Shown here: in pieces, positions 58,683 to 64,000 of the stretch
How the letters are laid out: every line of letters starts with the position of its first letter
How positions within the stretch are numbered: the stretch's first letter is position 1
Source of the DNA: Kribbella antibiotica
GTDB lineage: Bacteria > Actinomycetota > Actinomycetes > Propionibacteriales > Kribbellaceae
Direction of reading: 5' to 3'
Assembly: GCF_004349055.1 (NCBI RefSeq)
Contig: NZ_SMKX01000009.1
Coordinates: forward strand, 46,936 to 110,935
DNA length: 64,000 bases
Translations under genes and position numbers: made by a program
Notes under the pieces: model-generated
Told to the model about the DNA's origin: nothing
Databases searched by the model: none
What the model saw: the letters and a program-made list of their open reading frames with translations, nothing else

Positions 58683-60101
58683 ATGCCGTCGAAAACGTTT
58701 GTTCCGGCATTTAAGGCGCATGTCGGAGACTGGGAATATTATCTGTGCCTCATGAGCTACGCCCAGGTCGGCCGCGAGATCAACTTTGCATATGAGCTCG
58801 GCGGCAACAAAGACCTCGGGACGATGATTCAGCGCGGCATCGGAGACCGTACCGAACAGATCACGCAGTATCTGCTTACTAACGAGCACCGTTTCCTTGG
58901 GTCGCTGGTGGTTGCTGCATGGGGTGGCCATCCTGAATATATCCCGCTTGAGATGGATGACACGGCGGAGCAGGGAATGCTCTCTGGTGTCGATCGTGAG
59001 TTCGGGGTCCTTACCTTTGATGGAACGCATCAGTTCTTCGCTCTGGATGGACAGCATCGGTTGAGGGCTATCAAGGACGCGATCAAGAAAAATCCTGACC
59101 TGGGTAGCGAAGATATCGGCGTCATCGTGGTGCCGCACTTCAATAACGAGAAGGGCCGCGTGGCGACGCGACGTCTCTTCACGAACATCAACCGAAATGC
59201 CGTAAAGACCAGCCAGCAAGAGAACATTGCGCTGGATGAGGATGACGGCTACGCAATCCTGACGCGTCGCTTTGTTGACGAACATCCTTTTGTTGGTCAG
59301 GAAGGTGTCGTTCAGGTATTCAGTAAGCGTGGGACCGAGGGTGAGCTGAAGCTTGCTACCCGGCAGGTGCCTGTCGGCGGCTCTGCCTGGACGACGATCG
59401 GCGTGCTGTACGACATTCTGAGGACACTGGGCTACGACCTCGATGGCACGATGCAGAAGCTGACACAGCGTGCGACCGATGATGTATTGGACGGCAGCTA
59501 CGAGATCCTTGAGAAGCGTCTGGATAGTCTGCTTGCCGCGGCCGGTAACCTTCAGGTTCGCTATAACGGTGCGGCCAGTCCGAAGGAGCTTCGCGCTCCC
59601 AGGGGACATGAGGGCGACGGGCATCCGTTCATGCGGCCTGTGGTTCAGATCCAGGTTGCCCGAGTTGTAGCACACGTGATTCAGCAAGGTCTGCTCACAT
59701 GGGACGAGGCACTTGAGCGCCTCGCCACTTTGGATTGGAGACTAGCCGCAGCACCCTTCTTGTCGGTCTGGACCGAGACGCCAGATGGCCGCAGCAAAGG
59801 CAAGATGGCGACAGGTAAGGACAACGCCACTACCCTGCACAACCTTCTCGTCGCTCATCTCGCACCGACGAGTCGGGCTGAGATCGATCGCGCGGTGAAG
59901 GCGTATAGGGCGCTGAAGGGCAAGCCGTATCCCGTCAAGGTCGATGCCCTTGCTGGTCGGATCACACAGCCGCATCCGGTTTCTCCGCCGGCCGTGGATG
60001 ATGTGGCGTCGTCATCTGCGGAGGATGTCCTGCCGGAGCTAGACCTTGACGACCCGGACTTGATCGCAGACGTCGAGCCAGGTGACGCAGAAGATGAGTG
60101 A
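58683..60101 (+). CDS. DndB-like DGQHR-domain protein, 472 aa
   Basis: The family motif D-G-Q-H-R is at 122-126 in 'F-F-A-L-D-G-Q-H-R-L-R-A-I'. It is followed by 'R-R-L-F-T-N-I-N-R-N-A-V-K-T' as in DndB, which regulates transcription of dnd clusters. The C-terminal 40 residues are acidic. ATG 58683 with AAAGGA upstream. It is the last gene of the run and is followed by a strong inverted repeat. Dnd-type DndB next to sspABCD is a mix of two phosphorothioation systems. Confidence 0.85.
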   Translation: MPSKTFVPAFKAHVGDWEYYLCLMSYAQVGREINFAYELGGNKDLGTMIQRGIGDRTEQITQYLLTNEHRFLGSLVVAAWGGHPEYIPLEMDDTAEQGMLSGVDREFGVLTFDGTHQFFALDGQHRLRAIKDAIKKNPDLGSEDIGVIVVPHFNNEKGRVATRRLFTNINRNAVKTSQQENIALDEDDGYAILTRRFVDEHPFVGQEGVVQVFSKRGTEGELKLATRQVPVGGSAWTTIGVLYDILRTLGYDLDGTMQKLTQRATDDVLDGSYEILEKRLDSLLAAAGNLQVRYNGAASPKELRAPRGHEGDGHPFMRPVVQIQVARVVAHVIQQGLLTWDEALERLATLDWRLAAAPFLSVWTETPDGRSKGKMATGKDNATTLHNLLVAHLAPTSRAEIDRAVKAYRALKGKPYPVKVDALAGRITQPHPVSPPAVDDVASSSAEDVLPELDLDDPDLIADVEPGDAEDE

Positions 60102-60120
60102 ACGGGCCGTTTAGACCCGA

Positions 60121-60173
60121 CGTGGTGCTGCCGCCAGCCTTAAGACCTGCAAAGGATGGTAGGCAGCACCACG
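60121..60173 (+). terminator. 12-bp perfect inverted repeat after the Ssp operon
   Basis: CGTGGTGCTGCC (60121-60132) and GGCAGCACCACG (60162-60173) with a 29-nt loop, 20 nt after the end of the DGQHR gene. Likely transcription terminator; no T-run. The gap 60,102-60,313 has no other feature. Confidence 0.55.
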
Positions 60174-60313
60174 CCCGTCGAATCTGAGTGCTACGTGCTC
60201 GCAGGTGGAGCTTAGGACTTCGACCCGGCAGTTAGCCGATTAATTGTGGAGGGCGGCCCAAATCAGAGGCTCGCTCGGACCGGCGATGACATGACCCAGA
60301 CCGTGGCTTGTGG

Positions 60314-60613
60314 CTAGCCGACTACTGCCGGATGAGTGCCCTTCAGAACTCCTTCGACGGTTGCTCGCGTCCCGGTGCCCGTCACCTTTGGAAGCGTTAG
60401 AGGGGCCTTGCTCGTTCGTGTCAGGATTCCACGCGCCCACATCGCGTCGCTGAACGGTGTAGAGAGCCAGACGGCTCGAACCTGTAGTTCGCCCTTTGTG
60501 AAGATGTCGCGGACAATCTGACCATCGTCGTAGTGCGCTTCGTCATGGGTCCATCCGTACTCCGAGGCCCAGTCGAGGACATCGGGACGCCGGTCTACGT
60601 GGGCCGCTGGCAT
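60314..60613 (-). CDS. Hypothetical protein, 99 aa
   Basis: ATG at 60613, preceded by CAGGAG at ideal spacing; the frame is open for 69 nt further upstream without similar support. Contents: 'V-L-D-W-A-S-E-Y-G-W-T-H-D-E-A-H-Y' and 'G-I-L-T-R-T-S-K-A-P-L-T-L-P-K-V'. No known domain; a small soluble protein. Confidence 0.6.
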   Translation of the reverse strand: MPAAHVDRRPDVLDWASEYGWTHDEAHYDDGQIVRDIFTKGELQVRAVWLSTPFSDAMWARGILTRTSKAPLTLPKVTGTGTRATVEGVLKGTHPAVVG

Positions 60614-60807
60614 GGCTTGCTCCTGGTGAAGAATGTGATGCGTCATCAGATGACGCACCAGGTCGCTCAATCCATGAGTCACCTGCCGGTGAGTAACGGC
60701 CGTCTGGATGCTGAGCCGCGAAGTCAGGTGGCGAGCGGGCCGCGCCTGCTCTCGTGAGGCCCGTCGTCGGGCAGGATCTGCGGGCCGCAGCAGGCCACGC
60801 GCGAGTC

Positions 60808-60834
60808 TTGACTTAGATCCTTCTCAAAGATAAT
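60808..60834 (+). promoter_or_regulatory. Possible promoter TTGACT-15-GATAAT
   Basis: TTGACT (60808-60813) and GATAAT (60829-60834) precede the gene at 60879 by 45 bp in an A+T-rich stretch. Spacing is 15 bp, shorter than usual, so this is tentative. Confidence 0.35.
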
Positions 60835-60878
60835 CTTCGATCAAGATTTTTCCTTGGACTCTAAATGGGGTGGCGGTT

Positions 60879-61289
60879 ATGGCGACGGCAGTCGAGGTTG
60901 AGCATGAGTGGGAGTACAGCTACAAGGATTGGGAGGCGCTAAAGAAGGCCGTTGACGCCGGTGGCGGTGTCTTGCGGGTGGTGATGTGGGAACTTCGGCA
61001 CCTTGAGGATGCCGGTCGTCTTGGCGTGCACGTCCGCGCCAGTATCAGCCGGAATCTGCTGGGCCTTGGGCTCGCGCACCTGCCGAAAGAGCTGCCGTCG
61101 TACCAGGAGCAAGAAGCTGTCATCTACAAGCTGGGCACGCCGGCCGCCGCGGTCGTTGACGCGGTGGCCGGAGAGAGTAATAAAGAGGCCGAGGCTGCGC
61201 TGAGGCGACTGAACACCTCTCGCGACTCGGAGAAGTTGCAGGCCGTGACGGAGAAGTTTGCTGAGCTGAGCGAGATCCTTGAAGGTTGA
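60879..61289 (+). CDS. Hypothetical protein, 136 aa
   Basis: ATG at 60879 (a GTG at 60870 is also in frame). A helical protein with 'V-L-R-V-V-M-W-E-L-R-H-L' and 'R-L-G-V-H-V-R-A-S-I-S-R-N-L-L-G-L-G-L-A-'. It resembles small proteins encoded next to mobile-element genes in actinobacteria, function unknown. It ends 22 nt before a clean terminator hairpin. Confidence 0.65.
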   Translation: MATAVEVEHEWEYSYKDWEALKKAVDAGGGVLRVVMWELRHLEDAGRLGVHVRASISRNLLGLGLAHLPKELPSYQEQEAVIYKLGTPAAAVVDAVAGESNKEAEAALRRLNTSRDSEKLQAVTEKFAELSEILEG

Positions 61290-61310
61290 CTGTCGTGTCC
61301 ACATGAGAAA

Positions 61311-61331
61311 CCCCGCAGCTGGGCTGCGGGG
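61311..61331. terminator. Rho-independent-type hairpin
   Basis: CCCCGCAG (61311-61318), loop CTGGG, CTGCGGGG (61324-61331): a perfect 8-bp G+C stem between two convergent genes (60,879 + and 61,340 -). Confidence 0.85.
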
Positions 61332-61339
61332 GTGTTGTC

Positions 61340-61528
61340 TCACGTGTCGTGAGGGTGCCCGATCAAAATGCTGGCAAGGATGAGATACAGCAGGCCGCCG
61401 ATCGAGCCAACTGTCATGATCTCGCCACGAGACAGCTTGCTGAAGACGATCAGGCTGAGGTTCAGTTCGATCAGGCACAACGTGCCGACGGTGAAAATGA
61501 GTATCCGAATGACGCTCAAGATTTTCAC
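61340..61528 (-). CDS. Small membrane protein, 62 aa
   Basis: GTG at 61528 with GGAGGAACC directly upstream. Two transmembrane helices: 'I-R-I-L-I-F-T-V-G-T-L-C-L-I-E' and 'V-G-S-I-G-G-L-L-Y-L-I-L-A-S-I-L-I-G'. The N-terminus is K-I-L-S-V. The frame is open upstream but without codon or start support. Unknown function. Confidence 0.65.
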   Translation of the reverse strand: MKILSVIRILIFTVGTLCLIELNLSLIVFSKLSRGEIMTVGSIGGLLYLILASILIGHPHDT

Positions 61529-61590
61529 GGTTCCTCCGCGATTAGTTCCTGCCGCTCTTACGAGTGACGACCCACCGCGGACATGCGACG

Positions 61591-61658
61591 GGCTATCAAA
61601 CGCCAAACTTGCTTTGGCAGTTGATAGCCCGCCTCATATGTCTATTTGTATAACAAAT
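61591..61658. promoter_or_regulatory. Two inverted repeats in a divergent intergenic region
   Basis: GGCTATCAA (61591-61599)/TTGATAGCC (61621-61629), with an inner GCCAAA/TTTGGC pair, and a separate ATTTGT-ATA-ACAAAT palindrome (61644-61658), both between the divergent 61,528 and 61,721 genes. The first may be a terminator or RNA hairpin, the second an operator. Confidence 0.45.
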
Positions 61659-61720
61659 GAACTATTTATGCAAATACCGGACTTCGCAGTAGTGCCGTTG
61701 GGGACTCCAGGGAGTAGCGC

Positions 61721-62710
61721 GTGAAGTTGAAGGCCTGGTTCGATAGCCGCTCAGAAGAGATCAAGGTAGCCATAGTGATCGGCATCGTCACATTGATTGT
61801 GACGATGGTGCTTGGCGTAGCGGGCGTCATTGCTCAATTGGCGGGCGCTGAAGTTCGTTGCTGGATTGGTCTCGACGAGTGCACTAACGGAAAGCCGGAC
61901 TCAAAATCTACGGCGACTCCACGGACATCTACCCCCGGCGGCAAGGCTTCTTCGGAGCCGACCGATGACCCTGAGGGACCACCAGATCCCACTAAGCCAT
62001 ACGCGGGCGTCAAGCCGGCGCCACGCAGGCTTCCTAATATGAGCCCGTTCGTGGAGCTCTCCTTTTATGACCTTACTAACAGAGGAAAGCTAGTTCCGAT
62101 CCCGATCATTGGATCGGGTTTCACTGCAAACTCGAATGTTAATTTTGAAATATTCAGCCCCTCGGGAGCGAGCTCAGGGTCCGGCGGCTACGACACCGAC
62201 GAACGCGGCATCTTCACCACGGTCTATGGATGGGTGCCGTTTCAGTACAAGGGGATTGAAGGAAACAATGGCGGCTGGAAGCTTGTCTTCACTGACACCG
62301 TCTCGGGCAAGAAGACAGTACGACTCTTCGTCGTCAAAAGCGACGATCAGACGCCGGAGCCGAGCCAATGGGATCGGCCGGACGCCTTGGATGGTCGTCG
62401 CTCTGGTTCACCCTCTATTTCGGTTTCGGCGAGCGGGACGCTCTGTAAGGGCAGTGGTGTGCGCACGGAGACAACCGGCGCGGGCTTCACTCCGGACTCT
62501 GCCCTGACAGTGAAGTTTTACCGAAGCGATGGCCAGAAGCTCGGCCAACGTGACCTGACCGCCAATGGCGATGGAAAAATTGATCGTGCCTTCGACTATT
62601 GGATTGTCAGTTCCTGTGAGAGTGGAGTCGAGTTCCAATACCGCTTCGAGGTGACCGAAAAAGGAACTGAGCGTAAGGCGTCAGGCACAGTTTATCTGCC
62701 AAGTAAGTAG
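61721..62710 (+). CDS. Membrane-anchored surface protein, 329 aa
   Basis: GTG at 61721. A short cytosolic start, one transmembrane helix (about 16-42, 'V-A-I-V-I-G-I-V-T-L-I-V-T-M-V-L-G'), a Pro/Thr/Ser linker (55-95), then two beta-sandwich-like extracellular domains; each has a 'G-S-G-F-T-A-N-S-N-V' or 'G-A-G-F-T-P-D-S-A-L' turn, as in bacterial Ig-like repeats. Two pairs of Cys may form disulfides. Likely surface adhesin-like; no catalytic residues seen. The gap after it (62,711-62,952) has no gene I can support. Confidence 0.7.
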   Translation: MKLKAWFDSRSEEIKVAIVIGIVTLIVTMVLGVAGVIAQLAGAEVRCWIGLDECTNGKPDSKSTATPRTSTPGGKASSEPTDDPEGPPDPTKPYAGVKPAPRRLPNMSPFVELSFYDLTNRGKLVPIPIIGSGFTANSNVNFEIFSPSGASSGSGGYDTDERGIFTTVYGWVPFQYKGIEGNNGGWKLVFTDTVSGKKTVRLFVVKSDDQTPEPSQWDRPDALDGRRSGSPSISVSASGTLCKGSGVRTETTGAGFTPDSALTVKFYRSDGQKLGQRDLTANGDGKIDRAFDYWIVSSCESGVEFQYRFEVTEKGTERKASGTVYLPSK

Positions 62711-62952
62711 GCTCTGATGGCCCCCGTCCTTGCCTCAAAAGTGCCCATGGTAGTCCGGGCAGCTCTCTCGTCGATCGGAAGATAAGTTGGTCTTGTTGAC
62801 TCTCGTTGCAAACTGGGCCCAGCTGGAGCGTGACGGCTATGCACCTTCTGCAATATGGTCGCCCATCCGGGTTTGAATGCAAGCCCTCTGTGGAGTTGTA
62901 TCCACTTGCTTCGAGAATGACCGACTCGCTATCTGGTGGCAGTCTAGCTGCG

Positions 62953-63210
62953 CTAGACGAGCATCTTGAGATCAAGTACCGGTACCTGACGCACGACTTC
63001 CAAGCTATCCTGGTCAATCAGTCGACCACACTTGAAGCACGCGTAGAGGTTGGTTGTCCACTCATCCGGCGCGGGATTTACTTCCTCGTTCCGATCGTTA
63101 ACTGGATAGAAGCCGTAGTCATTCGGGTGGTTCCCGCATAAGCAGTCCCAGTCGCCGTAGTCATTCTCGCGTATCTTGCTCACTGCTTGTTTTGGTAAAA
63201 CTGACTTCAT
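62953..63210 (-). CDS. Small zinc-finger-like protein, 85 aa
   Basis: ATG at 63210. 'D-W-D-C-L-C-G-N-H' and 'Y-A-C-F-K-C-G-R' give C-x-C and C-x-x-C pairs about 33 residues apart, a likely zinc ribbon; the rest is polar. No named family. Upstream 63,211-63,278 is A+T-rich and probably contains the promoter. Confidence 0.6.
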   Translation of the reverse strand: MKSVLPKQAVSKIRENDYGDWDCLCGNHPNDYGFYPVNDRNEEVNPAPDEWTTNLYACFKCGRLIDQDSLEVVRQVPVLDLKMLV

Positions 63211-63278
63211 ATATTCTCATTTTAACATCAATTCAAATTGCGTAAAGGCAAATGCTGAGCAGATGGCGCAGTCTGCGG

Positions 63279-63773
63279 CTACCTGCCTTGGGTGTCCCTG
63301 ATCCTTACGCCGTGCCCTCGCAAGGTCGTGATGATCGTCGTACCGTGGAACCCCAGCCGTTCACCGATCCGCGCCGATGACCAGCCCGCTTCGTAGAGCC
63401 GTGTGGCTTCAGCGACGTGCGCGGGAGTCAGGCTCTTCGGTCGGAGGGTGACTCCCTCCCGCCGCAGAATCAGCCCAGCGGTATTCGGGTGGATGCCGAA
63501 CTGTGTACCCAGCTTCCGCAGGTTTGCGCCCTCCGCGTATCCGGCGATCAGCTGGGCGGTCTGCTCGGCATTGAGCTGTTTGGCTGTCCGAGGCCGCTTC
63601 CGTGGTGGATCAGATGACCCTGGCGTCGAGGAGCCTTGCGGGAGTTGTTTGATGAGTCGTTCCAGGTCTCTGACCTGCGCGTTTGTGTTGTAATACGGTC
63701 CCCACAGGTCCACGAAGTCGATAGGCGAGGTGTGCGGCGCTCTCACGAGCGCTCGCCGCCTCGCCTTCGTCAT
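63279..63773 (-). CDS. Helix-turn-helix protein (recombinase C-terminal type), contig-end gene
   Basis: Two repeats of a Hin-type HTH: 'Q-L-I-A-G-Y-A-E-G-A-N-L-R-K-L-G-T-Q-F-G' and 'V-A-E-A-T-R-L-Y-E-A-G-W-S-S-A-R-I-G-E', each followed by a recognition helix ending in 'R-R-E-G-V' or 'L-R-G-H-G-V'. Before them is 'V-D-L-W-G-P-Y-Y-N-T-N-A-Q-V'. I place the start at ATG 63773; a longer frame reaches the adapter and gives an artefactual M-C-I-R-D-R beginning. No catalytic recombinase domain is seen, so it may be a truncated or stand-alone regulator. Confidence 0.55.
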   Translation of the reverse strand: MTKARRRALVRAPHTSPIDFVDLWGPYYNTNAQVRDLERLIKQLPQGSSTPGSSDPPRKRPRTAKQLNAEQTAQLIAGYAEGANLRKLGTQFGIHPNTAGLILRREGVTLRPKSLTPAHVAEATRLYEAGWSSARIGERLGFHGTTIITTLRGHGVRIRDTQGR

Positions 63774-63960
63774 TTGTGCGGCTTCGCTTCGCTCGCCGCG
63801 TTGCGGGGGCTTCGCCACCCGCACCCCCTTGGCCTCGCTTCGCATCGGCCTGTGGTGCCGGGTTGGGGCGCGCTCTTGGGTTCTGGTGGTGGCTGGGGCT
63901 GCTTGTGGGTTCGGCTCGGGGCTTGGGGGGTCTGCGCCACTGAGTAAACCGGTGCTGGCC

Positions 63961-64000
63961 CTGTCTCTTATACACATCTGACGCTGCCGACGAAGCTAGA
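63961..64000. other. Illumina Nextera adapter sequence (assembly artefact)
   Basis: The final 40 bases begin with the 19-bp transposase mosaic end (complement strand) and continue as Nextera adapter for 33 nt in all; the last 7 nt match the start of an index as I recall it. This is sequencing library DNA, so genomic sequence ends at 63,960. Confidence 0.95.

Noticed and set aside
58683..60101. Complete Dnd (DndABCDE) system
   Set aside because: Only DndB-like and DndC/DndA-type relatives occur; DndD and DndE are absent, while DUF4007 and the large ATPase define Ssp.

Overview
The window is high-GC actinobacterial DNA. The left 12.3 kb is ordinary chromosome. It has a long (about 463-residue) eukaryote-type UTP-glucose-1-phosphate uridylyltransferase, a moeA-moaC-mog run, and the divisome-associated membrane protein SepX. 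This gene order and many GTG starts suggest Propionibacteriales (Kribbella or Nocardioides-like), by recall and without a database search.

At 12,383-12,458 lies tRNA-Ala(CGC), and everything to its right looks accessory: a composite mobile element that runs off the right end of the contig. Next to the tRNA is a large serine recombinase whose reading frame runs antisense through the tRNA into sepX. Then comes a tyrosine integrase/excisionase pair whose 3' end contains the 3' half of a different (Lys-like) tRNA, that is, its own att core. The 16-28 kb stretch holds element maintenance and transfer genes: ImmA/IrrE peptidase, XRE repressor, ArdA antirestriction protein, a DNA methyltransferase, a replication-relaxation protein, a conjugative-type ATPase and two von Willebrand A-type proteins. 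No relaxase or other T4SS subunit is visible.

From 28 to 48 kb is a series of cargo islets. These include a compact bacterial ubiquitin-like conjugation operon (Ubl, E2, JAB-E1 fusion; 30.99-33.1 kb), an Lsr2 xenogeneic silencer (35.2 kb), a protein with an exact 30-bp inverted repeat over its start codon (36.15 kb), and an XRE gene with a 15-bp iteron array (37.4 kb). An enlarged homologue of branched-polyamine synthase BpsA lies at 39-41 kb. Most unusual is a locus at 41.1-43.9 kb with three tiny proteins that share the start M-x-K-K-x-K-P-G-D-G and have divergent tails. They flank an asparagine-synthetase-like enzyme with a residual N-terminal domain and a duplicated, partly deleted GNAT/AsnB unit. 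It has the layout of a peptide-modification (RiPP-like) locus that I cannot assign to a known class.

From 48.7 to 60.1 kb is a complete single-strand phosphorothioation (Ssp) defence island on the + strand: sspE (DUF262/HNH), an XRE regulator with an adjacent operator-like palindrome, sspA (cysteine desulfurase), sspB (DUF4007), sspC (ATPase) and sspD (ATP pyrophosphatase). Two extra cotranscribed genes follow, a GIY-YIG nuclease-like protein and a DndB-type DGQHR protein. The last 4 kb holds small membrane, secreted and zinc-finger proteins and a helix-turn-helix protein.

The final 40 bases are Illumina Nextera adapter, not genome, so the window ends at a contig end and the right boundary of the element is not seen.
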